Assembly: GCA_016928865.1 (NCBI GenBank)
Contig: JAFGJX010000007.1
Coordinates: 1 to 35,225 of the forward strand
DNA from: Spirochaetota bacterium
Lineage (GTDB): Bacteria > Spirochaetota > UBA4802 > UBA5550
Length of the DNA: 35,225 nucleotides
Reading direction: 5' to 3'
Below the pieces are notes generated by a model. That model saw nothing but the letters and a program-made list of their open reading frames with translations, was not told the origin of the DNA and made no database searches. This document shows positions 25,398-34,668 of this stretch, in pieces; within the stretch, counting starts at the first letter, position 1, and the number at the start of each line of letters is the position of its first letter. Both the position numbers and the translations under genes were made by a program.

Positions 25398-28196
25398 ATG
25401 ACCAGAACCGAAGCCCAAACCCGAAAGGAGATCATTGACAAGAAGCTCGCCGCTGCCGGTTGGAACCTGGATGACCGTACGCAGGTGATAGAAGAGCATG
25501 ATATCCTTGTTTCGGACGAACGGACAAAGGAGTCCCATTCGCCCTATGCGGGCCACCAGTATTCGGATTATGTGCTGGTGGGTAAAGATGGAAGCTTCCT
25601 GGCCGTTGTGGAGGCAAAGAAAACATCCAAGGACGCGGAGCTGGGCCGCGAGCAGGCAAAGCAGTATTGCCATAACATACAGAAAGAGAAGGGCGGTGAC
25701 CTGCCATTTTGCTTTTATACCAACGGCCATGATATTTTTTTCTGGGACCTGGACCGGTATCCGCCGCGTAAGGTCTTCGGCTTTCCCACGCGGGACGATC
25801 TGGAGCGGTTCGCCTATATACGCGCGCACAACAAGGCACTTGCCGGCGAGCTGATCAATACATTCATAACGGGCAGGGATTATCAGATCCGGGCCATCCG
25901 GGCTGTCATGGAGGCGCTTGAGAAAAAGAAGCGGAAGTTCCTCCTGGTCATGGCGACCGGCACGGGCAAAACGCGGGTGTGCGTGTCCTTCGTTTCCGCG
26001 CTCATGAGGGCCGGGTGGGCGGTGAGGGTGCTTTTCCTGGTGGACCGGATAGCCCTCCGTGACCAGGCGCTGGAGGCGTTCAAGGAATACCTGCCCGACG
26101 AACCGCGCTGGCCCCATGTGGGCGAAAAAGAGATAGTGAAGGACCGGCGCATCTACGTATCAACCTACCCCACGATGCTTAACATCATACGGGACGAGAA
26201 GAACCCCCTGTCCCCGCATTTTTTTGACCTGATCGTTATAGACGAAAGCCATAGATCGATATACAACACCTACCAGGAAATCATAAAATACTTCAACACC
26301 ATCGTGCTGGGCCTTACCGCGACGCCGACGGACGTGATTGACCACAATACCTTTGAGCTCTTCGATTGCGAGGACGGCCTGCCCACCTTCGCCTTTTCCT
26401 ATGACGAGGCGATTAACCATATCCCTCCGTACCTGTGCAATTTTCAGGTGATGAAGATTAAGACCCGGTTCCAGGAAGAGGGGATAAACAAGCGGACCAT
26501 ATCCCTGGAAGACCAGAAAAAGCTGATGCTTGAGGGCAAGGAGATCGAGGAGATCAATTACGAGGGTACCGAGCTTGAAAAGACCGTGATCAACCAGGGC
26601 ACCAATGCCCTGATTGTGAAAGAATTCATGGAGGAGTCAATTAAAGACGCCAATGGCGTATTGCCGGGTAAAACCGTCTTTTTCTGCGTATCAAAATCCC
26701 ATGCCCGCCGCATTGAGAAGATATTTGACGCCCTGTACCCGGAATACAAGGGGGAGCTTGCCAAGGTGATTGTGTCAGACGACCCCCGGGTGTACGGCAA
26801 GGGCGGCCTGCTGGACCAGTTTAAAACAAACGATATGCCCCGTATAGCGGTGAGCGTGGACATGCTCGATACCGGCATAGACGTGCGGGAGATCTTGAAC
26901 CTGGTGTTCGCGAAACCGGTGTATTCGTATACGAAGTTCTGGCAGATGATAGGAAGGGGCACCAGGCTCCTGGAAGAGGCAAAGATAAGGCCATGGTGTA
27001 CGAAAAAAGACGTGTTTCTCATTATGGATTGCTGGGACAACTTCGAATATTTCAAGGTAACGCCGAAAGGCAAAGACCTGCCGCCCCAGGTGCCCCTGCC
27101 GGTGCGGTATGCGGGCCTTCGTATCGATAAGATTGAAAAGGCGTTGTCCCTGCATAAAGAAGAGATTGCCCGTAAGGAAATCGGGCTGTTGCAAAAGCAG
27201 ATAGAGGCGCTACCGGCCGGTTCCGTGACCATTATGGAGGCGGCGTCTGATCTTGAAAAATGCAAAGACCCGAACTTCTGGAACCGTCTGACCGGCCAGA
27301 AGATCGAATTTCTGCGCACTGTCATCAAGCCGCTGTTCCGCACCATATCCCAGGTGGATTTCAAGGCCATGCGGTTTAAAAAAGACCTCCTTGAAACGTC
27401 ACTGGCCCTGCTGGCGGGAGAAAAAGATAAATATGAGAATTTAAAGGCCAATGTTATTGAACAGATATCCGAGCTGCCCCTTTCGGTCAATATTGTGGCT
27501 GATGAGCGGGCGCTGATCGAATCTTCGCAGACCAGTGCCTTCTGGAAAACAATATCCGATAGTTCCTTTGACGAACTGGGGGAAAGGCTCGCCCCTCTCA
27601 TGAAATTCAGGGAAGGTCAGGGAACAGGCAATGAGCAGGTCAGGTTGAACCTGAAAGACCTGGTGCACACAAAAGAGATGATCGAATTCGGCCCTGAGCA
27701 TGAGGCCCTTTCTGTGGCGAAATACCGGGAGCTGGTGGAGGAGCGCATACGGGAGCTTACCCGTGCCAATCCGATTTTGCAGAAGATCAAAAAGGGCGAG
27801 GCGGTCACTGACGAGGAGGCCCGCAGGCTGGCGGAAGAGCTCCATGACGAGCATCCCCATATCACCATTGAGCTGCTCCGGCGCGCCTATAATAACCAGA
27901 AGGCCCAGTTTGTGCAGTTCATTCGCCATATCCTGGGCATTGAGGTCCTTGAAAGTTTTCCCGAGTCAGTATCAAAAGCGGTGGACATGTTTATACGGAA
28001 GCATTCAAATTTGACCGGCAGGCAGATGGATTTCCTTACCCTGCTTAAAAATTATATTATTGAGCGCGGCGGCCTTGAAAAGCGCGACCTCATAGAAGCG
28101 CCCTTTACCCAGATTCATCCCGAGGGGATACGGGGCATATTCGGCCAGCGCGAGATTGACGAGATACTGGAACTGACAAGGGTACTGGTGGCGTGA
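25398..28196 (+). CDS. hsdR: Type I restriction endonuclease subunit R
   Basis: 932 residues, EcoEI-like HsdR size. The N-terminal nuclease domain has the PD-(D/E)XK residues D57 (YSDYVLVG) and E72-x-K74 (VVEAKK). The Q residue of the helicase is Q163 (DYQIRAI). Walker A MATGTGKT is at 185-192, the DESH box (type I DEAD variant) at 282-285 and TATP at 307-310. The second RecA domain has DMLDTGIDVREILNLVF and QMIGRGTRL. The C-terminal helical part carries the segment that binds the methylase. HsdR translocates DNA and cuts unmethylated DNA far from the recognition site. It precedes hsdM with one base between. The ribosome site is weak. All motifs are intact. Confidence 0.95.
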   Translation: MTRTEAQTRKEIIDKKLAAAGWNLDDRTQVIEEHDILVSDERTKESHSPYAGHQYSDYVLVGKDGSFLAVVEAKKTSKDAELGREQAKQYCHNIQKEKGGDLPFCFYTNGHDIFFWDLDRYPPRKVFGFPTRDDLERFAYIRAHNKALAGELINTFITGRDYQIRAIRAVMEALEKKKRKFLLVMATGTGKTRVCVSFVSALMRAGWAVRVLFLVDRIALRDQALEAFKEYLPDEPRWPHVGEKEIVKDRRIYVSTYPTMLNIIRDEKNPLSPHFFDLIVIDESHRSIYNTYQEIIKYFNTIVLGLTATPTDVIDHNTFELFDCEDGLPTFAFSYDEAINHIPPYLCNFQVMKIKTRFQEEGINKRTISLEDQKKLMLEGKEIEEINYEGTELEKTVINQGTNALIVKEFMEESIKDANGVLPGKTVFFCVSKSHARRIEKIFDALYPEYKGELAKVIVSDDPRVYGKGGLLDQFKTNDMPRIAVSVDMLDTGIDVREILNLVFAKPVYSYTKFWQMIGRGTRLLEEAKIRPWCTKKDVFLIMDCWDNFEYFKVTPKGKDLPPQVPLPVRYAGLRIDKIEKALSLHKEEIARKEIGLLQKQIEALPAGSVTIMEAASDLEKCKDPNFWNRLTGQKIEFLRTVIKPLFRTISQVDFKAMRFKKDLLETSLALLAGEKDKYENLKANVIEQISELPLSVNIVADERALIESSQTSAFWKTISDSSFDELGERLAPLMKFREGQGTGNEQVRLNLKDLVHTKEMIEFGPEHEALSVAKYRELVEERIRELTRANPILQKIKKGEAVTDEEARRLAEELHDEHPHITIELLRRAYNNQKAQFVQFIRHILGIEVLESFPESVSKAVDMFIRKHSNLTGRQMDFLTLLKNYIIERGGLEKRDLIEAPFTQIHPEGIRGIFGQREIDEILELTRVLVA

Positions 28197-28197
28197 T

Positions 28198-29763
28198 ATG
28201 CTTCAGCACAATCCGGGAATAAAAAGCCTTATAGACAGGCTGTGGGACCGCTTCTGGAGCGGCGGTATAGCCAATCCCCTTACCGCCATTGAGCAGATCA
28301 CCTACCTGCTGTTCATGAAGCGTATAGACGACCTTGACCTGAAGCGCAAACGCGACGCCGAGTTTACCGGCGATCCCTATACTTCAATATTTAAAGGACA
28401 ATTCACGATTCCCGGTACCACGGATAAGGTAAAGAAAGGTACTCTCAGATGGAGCCATTTCAAGAACATGCAGGCTGAGGAGATGCTGACCCATGTGCAG
28501 TTAAAGGTGTTCCCCTTCCTGAAAGAGCTGAACGGCGGCGCGTCCTCCTTTACCCGGCACATGAAAAACGCGGTGTTCATTATTCCCAAGCCCTCCCTGC
28601 TGGTGGAGGCGATCGGCATCATTGAGGACATCTTTGCCGAAATAGAAAAGGACACCACCGAAGGGGGCCACACCTTTCAGGACATCCAGGGCGACGTGTA
28701 CGAGATGCTGTTGGGCGAGATTGCCTCCGCAGGCAAGAACGGCCAGTTCCGCACGCCGAGGCACATCATCAAGCTGATGTGCGAGCTGGTTGCTCCCCAG
28801 CTGGGCCACCGGGTAGGCGACCCTGCCTGCGGCACCGGCGGCTTTCTTCTGGGCGCGTATCAATATATGGTGACTCAGACCGACAAGAACAGGGACCGGC
28901 TCCCGCCCGATGAAGACGGCTTTATTCGCAGCAGCGTGTCCTCCCTGCTCACCAAAAAGGTGAAGAACATTCTGGACGACAGCTTTTACGGCTTTGATTT
29001 TGACACCACCATGGTGCGCCTGGGCCTTATGAACCTTATGATGCACGGCATTGACGACCCCCATATTGATTACAAGGACACCCTGAGCAAGTCCTTCAAC
29101 GAGGACGGCAGGTACGACGTCATCATGGCCAACCCGCCCTTTACCGGCAACATCGATAAAAGCGATATTAACGAGAATTTAAAGCTCCCCACCACCAAGA
29201 CCGAGCTTCTGTTCACGGAAACGATCTTCAACATGCTCAAGATGGGCGGTACTGCCGGGATCATCGTGCCCCAGGGCGTGCTCTTCGGTTCCGGTAAGGC
29301 GTTCGTGCAGGCGCGCAAAAAGCTCGTGGAAGAGGCGGAGCTTAAGGCGGTCATCACCATGCCGAGCGGCGTGTTCAAGCCCTATGCCGGGGTGAGCACC
29401 GCCATCCTTATCTTCACCCGCGGCGGCAGGACCGACCACACCTGGTTCTACGAGATGCAGAGTGACGGGTATTCCCTTGACGACAAGCGCGCCAGGCTGG
29501 GATCGAACGGCGATCTGTCGGATATTATCAATAAGTATAAAAAGCGCGATCCGAAGAAGGATACGGACCGGAAGGGGAAGGGGTTCTTTGTGCCGAAGCA
29601 GGAGATTGTTGAGAATGAGTATGACTTGAGCCTGAATAGATATAAAGAGGACGTCTACGACGAAGTGGAGTATGAGAAGCCGGGGGTGATATTGGAGAAA
29701 TTAGTTGAAATAGAGAAAATCATTCAAACGGAATTAAATGATATCAAGACGTTAATAAAATGA
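28198..29763 (+). CDS. hsdM: Type I DNA methyltransferase subunit M
   Basis: 521 residues, typical HsdM. The N-terminal helical domain (LIDRLWDRFWSGG, IEQITYLLFMKRIDD) is followed by the N6-adenine methyltransferase core: SAM-binding motif I DPACGTGGF at 208-216 and catalytic motif IV NPPF at 312-315. QFRTPRHI marks the conserved methylase entry segment. The protein transfers a methyl group from SAM to adenine N6 in the sequence chosen by HsdS, and it is part of both M2S methylase and R2M2S restriction complexes. The final 80 codons become AT-richer towards hsdS. It overlaps hsdS by four bases (ATGA), so the two are coupled. Confidence 0.96.
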   Translation: MLQHNPGIKSLIDRLWDRFWSGGIANPLTAIEQITYLLFMKRIDDLDLKRKRDAEFTGDPYTSIFKGQFTIPGTTDKVKKGTLRWSHFKNMQAEEMLTHVQLKVFPFLKELNGGASSFTRHMKNAVFIIPKPSLLVEAIGIIEDIFAEIEKDTTEGGHTFQDIQGDVYEMLLGEIASAGKNGQFRTPRHIIKLMCELVAPQLGHRVGDPACGTGGFLLGAYQYMVTQTDKNRDRLPPDEDGFIRSSVSSLLTKKVKNILDDSFYGFDFDTTMVRLGLMNLMMHGIDDPHIDYKDTLSKSFNEDGRYDVIMANPPFTGNIDKSDINENLKLPTTKTELLFTETIFNMLKMGGTAGIIVPQGVLFGSGKAFVQARKKLVEEAELKAVITMPSGVFKPYAGVSTAILIFTRGGRTDHTWFYEMQSDGYSLDDKRARLGSNGDLSDIINKYKKRDPKKDTDRKGKGFFVPKQEIVENEYDLSLNRYKEDVYDEVEYEKPGVILEKLVEIEKIIQTELNDIKTLIK

Positions 29764-30911
29764 AATATCTAAAATTATCTGAAATAATTACAATCGAGAA
29801 AGGTAAAAAAAATCAAGTTACTGATTTTCCAAACGAAGAGTCTGTTAGGTTGATTCAGATTGATGATTTGCGGGCTGATAATAACATAAGATTCACTAAT
29901 GAAAAAAATGGTGCCAGGGTCAATGAAGATGATTTGTTGATTGTTTGGGATGGTGCTAACGCTGGTACTGTCGGTTATGGGAAAAAAGGATATATTGGAA
30001 GTACAATAGCCGCTTTAAAGATATATAATAAAAATTTTAATACAGAATTCCTCGGCAAATATTTACAAAGTAAATTTAATTATCTGCAATCGAATTCAAC
30101 TGGTGCTACTATTCCTCACGTTAATAGAAAATTCCTTGAAGATATAAAAATTCCAATTATACAAATCGAAGACCAAATCCGCATCGCAAACCTCCTGTCC
30201 CGCATCGAGGAGCTTATTGCCAAACGGAAAGAAAGCATTCGGCTTCTGGATGAGTTTGTGAAGAGCATGTTTTTGGAGATGTTTGGGGATAATAACCGCA
30301 ATGATTTTAATTATTCAACATTAGATTCACTTGCTGAAATTGTCTCAGGTGTAACAAAAGGAAAGAGTTATAATGGACAAGAATTAATTGAAATCCCATA
30401 TATGCGAGTTGCAAATGTTAAAGATGGATATATTGATTTAGATGCAATTAAAAAAATTAATGTGACAAAAAGTGAAGTCGAATTATATGAATTGAAATAC
30501 GGTGATATTTTATTAACGGAAGGGGGAGATCCTGATAAATTAGGCAGAGGTGCTATTTGGAAGGAAGAAATTAAACTTTGCATACATCAAAACCATATTT
30601 TTAGAGTTCGCATTACTTCTGATACAATTAATTCAATTTATTTGTGTTATCTAATAGGAAGTTCATATGGAAAAAAATATTTTTCAAAAGCTGCAAAACA
30701 GACTACTGGTATAGCATCTATAAATTCGACACAGTTGAAAAGATTTCCAGTCATAATACCGCCAATATCAATGCAGAATAAATTAGCATCACTAGTGGGA
30801 AAAGTTGAGTTAATGAAAATAAAATACAATGATAATCTTTTTGAACTGGAAAAGCTTTATGGGTCGGTGAGTCAGAGGGCGTTTAGGGAGGGCTATGAGC
30901 ATTTTAATTAA
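29760..30911 (+). CDS. hsdS: Type I specificity subunit S with two target-recognition domains
   Basis: 383 residues, near the family norm. TRD1 spans about 1-135, the central conserved region about 136-180 (QIRIANLLSRIEELIAKRKE), TRD2 about 181-335, and the distal conserved helix runs to the end (ISMQNKLASLVGKVELM, SVSQRAFREGYE). HsdS reads the two halves of the bipartite target; the conserved helices act as the spacer and HsdM docking sites. The TRD-coding DNA is strongly AT-rich, whereas the central segment (about 30155-30290) and the last 50 bases are GC-rich like hsdM, the expected sign of TRD exchange. The recognition sequence cannot be predicted here. The 3' end overlaps gajA by 17 bp. 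Confidence 0.94.
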   Translation: MKYLKLSEIITIEKGKKNQVTDFPNEESVRLIQIDDLRADNNIRFTNEKNGARVNEDDLLIVWDGANAGTVGYGKKGYIGSTIAALKIYNKNFNTEFLGKYLQSKFNYLQSNSTGATIPHVNRKFLEDIKIPIIQIEDQIRIANLLSRIEELIAKRKESIRLLDEFVKSMFLEMFGDNNRNDFNYSTLDSLAEIVSGVTKGKSYNGQELIEIPYMRVANVKDGYIDLDAIKKINVTKSEVELYELKYGDILLTEGGDPDKLGRGAIWKEEIKLCIHQNHIFRVRITSDTINSIYLCYLIGSSYGKKYFSKAAKQTTGIASINSTQLKRFPVIIPPISMQNKLASLVGKVELMKIKYNDNLFELEKLYGSVSQRAFREGYEHFN

Positions 30912-32658
30912 AACGATTCGAGTAGCAGGATTACGAGGTTTAAAGAACATTGAAGTTGATCTTGTCACTACAACTGTTTTAACTGGAATGAATAATACTG
31001 GGAAAACTTCATTTTTAAAAGCAATACAAATAGCACTAGGGAACAGACAATTTATAACTCAAGATGATTTTTATATTTCTGATAATAAAAACTCAGAAGA
31101 AATTCTTGTTGATATCAAAATAGTACCGGTAGGTTTAGATGGAAATATTTGCAATGATTTTAATACAGATTGGGAAATTCTTTTTAATGTAGATAAAATA
31201 AAAAGTGATGGAGAAAAATCATTTATTCCAATACGAACTATAATATCTTATGATAAGATTAAGGCTACATATAAAACAAGACAATACATATTACCAGAAT
31301 GGCCTTCATTTGAAAATGAAAAGCACGAATTTTGGTATCAAGCTTTAAATGGAGTTGAAAAAAATTTCTTCTATGAGGAAGTTCCATTTTTCTATATGGA
31401 TGCACAAAGAGATATATTGGAGGATATGAAGGCAAAGAATTCCTACCTTGGGAAAATGATTTCTAAAATTGATTATTCGAAGGATGATATTAATCAAATT
31501 GAACAACAGATAAAAGATTTAAATGACCAGGCTGTTAGCAGAAGTAATATTCTTTCAATTATTAAAGATACTCTTCAGGAGTTGGATTCAGCAATGGATA
31601 CCTCTGGAGGAGGTGTCGAAATTACCCCTTTTACTAAAAAGATACGAGATTTAAATAAAGGATTATCTATAAACTATAACGAAAACAATGATAGCTTTTC
31701 AATGGAGTATCACGGCATGGGTACTAGGAGCTGGTCATCTTTGCTCACCTTGAAAGCATTTATCAATTTGTTAGATAGCAATTCAAAAACTGAGCAGACA
31801 CCATTTTTCCCAATATTGGCTATTGAAGAACCAGAGTCACATTTGCATCCTAATGCTCAAAAAAAATTATTTGGTCAAATTGATGGTATAAAAGGTCAAA
31901 AAATTATTTCAACACATTCTCCTTATATCGCTGCTTCTGCTGAATTATTTCAAATAAGAAATTTTTATAAAAATGATGCTTCTGTTTCTTGTGGTGCGAT
32001 AAACTCAGAGGAGTTTTCATCAGAAGATATTAGAAAAATTAAACGGCAGGTTATCAATACAAGAGGTGAGTTGTTCTTCTCAAGGGTAATAATATTTATT
32101 GAAGGTGAAACAGAAGAACAAGCCTTGCCGATTTTCTCGGAGAGTTATTTCAGTAAAACTCCTGTTGAAATGGGTATTGATTTTGCAGGGGTAGGTGGTT
32201 ATGGGAATTATCTGCCTTTTATGAGAGTTGCCGAAGCCTTGAAAATCCCATGGTTTATTTTTAGTGATGCAGAAGAAAAAACAAAAAAAAGTGTAAAAGA
32301 ACAATTTATTGAGTCTAGGTCGACTAAGCAAGAAGCTGAAGTAATCATTTTTCAAAATGACGAGAATAATTTTGAAAAACAATTGATTTTTGATGGATAT
32401 GCTGAAGAAATAAGAAAATCCATTTTAAAGATTGAAATATCTAATTGCCAAACTCCCCAGCATAGGGATGCAAAAATAAGAGAAATTGCCGCTTACGATG
32501 AAGATAGACTATTACAAAAAATATGTGATTCAAAAACTCAATATGGTCCAGTAATTGCTGAGGAAATTATCATTAGTAAGAAACCATTACCGCCAAAAGT
32601 ATTAGATCTGTTTAGTAAGATGAAAAGCCTTATTGAAAGGAGGGATGCGGTTGACTAA
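30895..32658 (+). CDS. gajA: Gabija GajA: OLD-family ATPase with TOPRIM nuclease domain
   Basis: 587 residues, close to characterised GajA proteins. The N-terminal ABC-type ATPase has Walker A GMNNTGKT (31-38), a signature-like GMGTRSWSSL (274-283), Walker B ILAIEEPESHLHP (307-319) and the switch histidine STHSP (H341). The C-terminal TOPRIM domain starts near VIIFIEGETEEQ with catalytic E403, continues with FAGVGGYGNY and has WFIFSDAE with D458. It is directly followed by a UvrD-type helicase, the definition of Gabija (class 2 OLD). GajA is known to nick DNA and sense nucleotide depletion during phage infection. The start overlaps hsdS by 17 bp, and its GGGAGG site is inside hsdS. The gene is strongly AT-rich compared with hsdR-hsdM. 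Confidence 0.9.
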   Translation: MSILIKTIRVAGLRGLKNIEVDLVTTTVLTGMNNTGKTSFLKAIQIALGNRQFITQDDFYISDNKNSEEILVDIKIVPVGLDGNICNDFNTDWEILFNVDKIKSDGEKSFIPIRTIISYDKIKATYKTRQYILPEWPSFENEKHEFWYQALNGVEKNFFYEEVPFFYMDAQRDILEDMKAKNSYLGKMISKIDYSKDDINQIEQQIKDLNDQAVSRSNILSIIKDTLQELDSAMDTSGGGVEITPFTKKIRDLNKGLSINYNENNDSFSMEYHGMGTRSWSSLLTLKAFINLLDSNSKTEQTPFFPILAIEEPESHLHPNAQKKLFGQIDGIKGQKIISTHSPYIAASAELFQIRNFYKNDASVSCGAINSEEFSSEDIRKIKRQVINTRGELFFSRVIIFIEGETEEQALPIFSESYFSKTPVEMGIDFAGVGGYGNYLPFMRVAEALKIPWFIFSDAEEKTKKSVKEQFIESRSTKQEAEVIIFQNDENNFEKQLIFDGYAEEIRKSILKIEISNCQTPQHRDAKIREIAAYDEDRLLQKICDSKTQYGPVIAEEIIISKKPLPPKVLDLFSKMKSLIERRDAVD

Positions 32659-34498
32659 CATTAAATTATCAGTTAAACAGCAGGAAATTGTGTCTTTCGA
32701 ATCAGGCGCAATCCTTGTAAAGGCAAGTGCTGGTAGTGGAAAAACAAGAGTCCTTACAGAAAGAATAAAAAGACTTCTTAATGTAACTAACCGAAATATA
32801 CTTGCTATTACATTTACCAATAAAGCTGGCGAGGAGATGAAAGAACGGCTTGGTAACATAAATGATATTAAAGACAGACTATTTATTGGAACATTCCATG
32901 GGTTCTGCCAACAAGTGTTGGAAAATCATGGTCAACTAATTGGATATACTAATATACCCCATATTTTTGAAGATGAATCTGACAGGCTTAAATTAATTGA
33001 ACAAGCTATTCAACAAACACCTTCTTATCACAAAAGTTATGAGAATCAAGATCCTAAAAGAAAAAAAGAATATTGTTATAGAGCTTTAAATTTTATCTCA
33101 GAAGTAAAACGCAAACTAATTCCCGAGGATGACTTACTCAATGAGAGTGATGATGAAGATCTCGTATTGCTTTATACTACTTATCAGGACATTTTAAATT
33201 CTCAAAATGCAATAGATTTTGATGATCTAATATTGTTAACTTATAATTTGTTTATTACGAATCCTAAAACAGCAGCTTTATATAGAAGAACATACGAATA
33301 CATTTGTGTTGATGAAGCACAGGACTTGAACTATGCTCAATATCAATTAATTCGATCAATAACATCTAGTGAGCACCAGAATGTTATGATGGTGGGTGAT
33401 CCAAATCAATCAATATTTGCTTTTAATGGTTCATCGTCAGAATATATGATAAAAATGTTTGTTGAAGATTTCAATCCTATCATTATTGAATTGAAAGAAA
33501 ATTATCGTTCTTCACGAAGTGTTCTGCTTGCTGCAGAAAAAATAATACCTGATTTTTGCGATATTGTTAATGCAGTAATTGAAGGTATATTCGAAATACA
33601 TAAATCTGATGATGAAGAAAGTGAATCAATTTGGATATCCGACAAAATTAATGAACTTATCAGTATTGGTCAGCATGATGATATTGAGGGAGATATTACA
33701 TATGAGAAGATCGCTGTTCTTGGTCGAAATAAATATGTTTTTAAATCATTAACAGAAATATTTGAAAAAAGAGGGGTGCCATATTATTACAAAATAACGC
33801 CTGGGACTATCAAGTTTGAATCACAATTAATGAAAATATTTGATATGACGTTTCGTGTTAAGTTAAATCCACAAGATACACTTCATTGGTATAGGCTGCT
33901 TGAGTTATGTAGTAATACAACCGCAAAAAATTTACAAGAATTAACAGGGTGCTTAAATGACAAATTTTATAAAGAAAAAGAAGTTTTAAACACTATAATT
34001 AATTTAAGTGAAGATGGAAGCAATTTTAAACTATCTCTTAATAAATTATTGAGTTTTATTGAAGATGATAATAATATTGAGGACCATAATGAAAAAATAA
34101 TGATATTGAATGATATTAAAGAATTATTGGAACATTGGTATGAATATGCAAAACGAAATGACAAGAAATCATTGCAACAATTTAAAAATTCAATGGCCCT
34201 TGGTAAAACACATCCATTAGCCCAAAAGAATGGTATTACTCTCAGTACAATACATACAATGAAAGGTCAAGAATATGATATAGTTTTTTTAATGGGTATG
34301 GACGATGATACCTTCCCTGATTATCGTGCGATTAGAATGGGTGGAGCTGAAATGGTTCAAGAAAAAAACAACGCCTATGTGGCATTTACAAGATCAAAAC
34401 GGTTCCTCTATGTAACTTGGCCAGCAAAAAGATTGATGCCGTGGGGTGATTATAAATATAGGAAGATATCAAGATTTTTACTAAATTTTAATTACTAA
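32651..34498 (+). CDS. gajB: Gabija GajB: UvrD/PcrA-like helicase
   Basis: About 615 residues. Superfamily 1A motifs are complete: Walker A ASAGSGKTR near residue 25, motif Ia ITFTNKAGEEMKERL, motif Ic GTFHGFC, Walker B CVDEAQD near 220, motif III MVGDPNQSIFAF, motif IV ENYRSS, motif V STIHTMKGQEYDIVFLMG and motif VI NAYVAFTRSKRFLYV. GajB partners GajA; in known systems its activity depends on DNA ends made by GajA. A GGAGG site (32639-32643) stands one base before an in-frame ATG (32645) but seven bases before a TTG (32651), so TTG is preferred. Either start overlaps the gajA stop codon and couples translation. Unusually for a helicase, it also has acidic loops (ESDDEDLVLL). Confidence 0.9.
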   Translation: MTNIKLSVKQQEIVSFESGAILVKASAGSGKTRVLTERIKRLLNVTNRNILAITFTNKAGEEMKERLGNINDIKDRLFIGTFHGFCQQVLENHGQLIGYTNIPHIFEDESDRLKLIEQAIQQTPSYHKSYENQDPKRKKEYCYRALNFISEVKRKLIPEDDLLNESDDEDLVLLYTTYQDILNSQNAIDFDDLILLTYNLFITNPKTAALYRRTYEYICVDEAQDLNYAQYQLIRSITSSEHQNVMMVGDPNQSIFAFNGSSSEYMIKMFVEDFNPIIIELKENYRSSRSVLLAAEKIIPDFCDIVNAVIEGIFEIHKSDDEESESIWISDKINELISIGQHDDIEGDITYEKIAVLGRNKYVFKSLTEIFEKRGVPYYYKITPGTIKFESQLMKIFDMTFRVKLNPQDTLHWYRLLELCSNTTAKNLQELTGCLNDKFYKEKEVLNTIINLSEDGSNFKLSLNKLLSFIEDDNNIEDHNEKIMILNDIKELLEHWYEYAKRNDKKSLQQFKNSMALGKTHPLAQKNGITLSTIHTMKGQEYDIVFLMGMDDDTFPDYRAIRMGGAEMVQEKNNAYVAFTRSKRFLYVTWPAKRLMPWGDYKYRKISRFLLNFNY

Positions 34499-34504
34499 TA
34501 TCAA

Positions 34505-34563
34505 ATAACATTAATTAAATATTTTATAATGTTATCATATTCAATTGATGACAAAATATGATA
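34505..34563. other. Two AT-rich hairpins in the gap after gajB
   Basis: Two perfect 8-bp inverted repeats lie in tandem: ATAACATT/AATGTTAT (34505-34512 and 34528-34535), then TATCATAT/ATATGATA (34533-34540 and 34556-34563). They share the 170-bp gap between gajB and the RES gene. They are too AT-rich to be classical terminators. One may be an operator for the following gene. Confidence 0.35.
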
Positions 34564-34668
34564 TATTATTGGAGTGAATATTTGTTTGGTCGATCTTATT
34601 TGGGTAATTGTAAAACGTCCATGTTTTTGAAAAAAGGTAATAGAATATCATTATGAAGAGGTTCCCAT

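Noticed and set aside
30895..34498. Generic RecF-like repair ATPase plus UvrD repair helicase
   Set aside because: The ATPase has a C-terminal TOPRIM domain with E403 and D458, the order ATPase-TOPRIM then UvrD is that of Gabija, and the context is a defence island.
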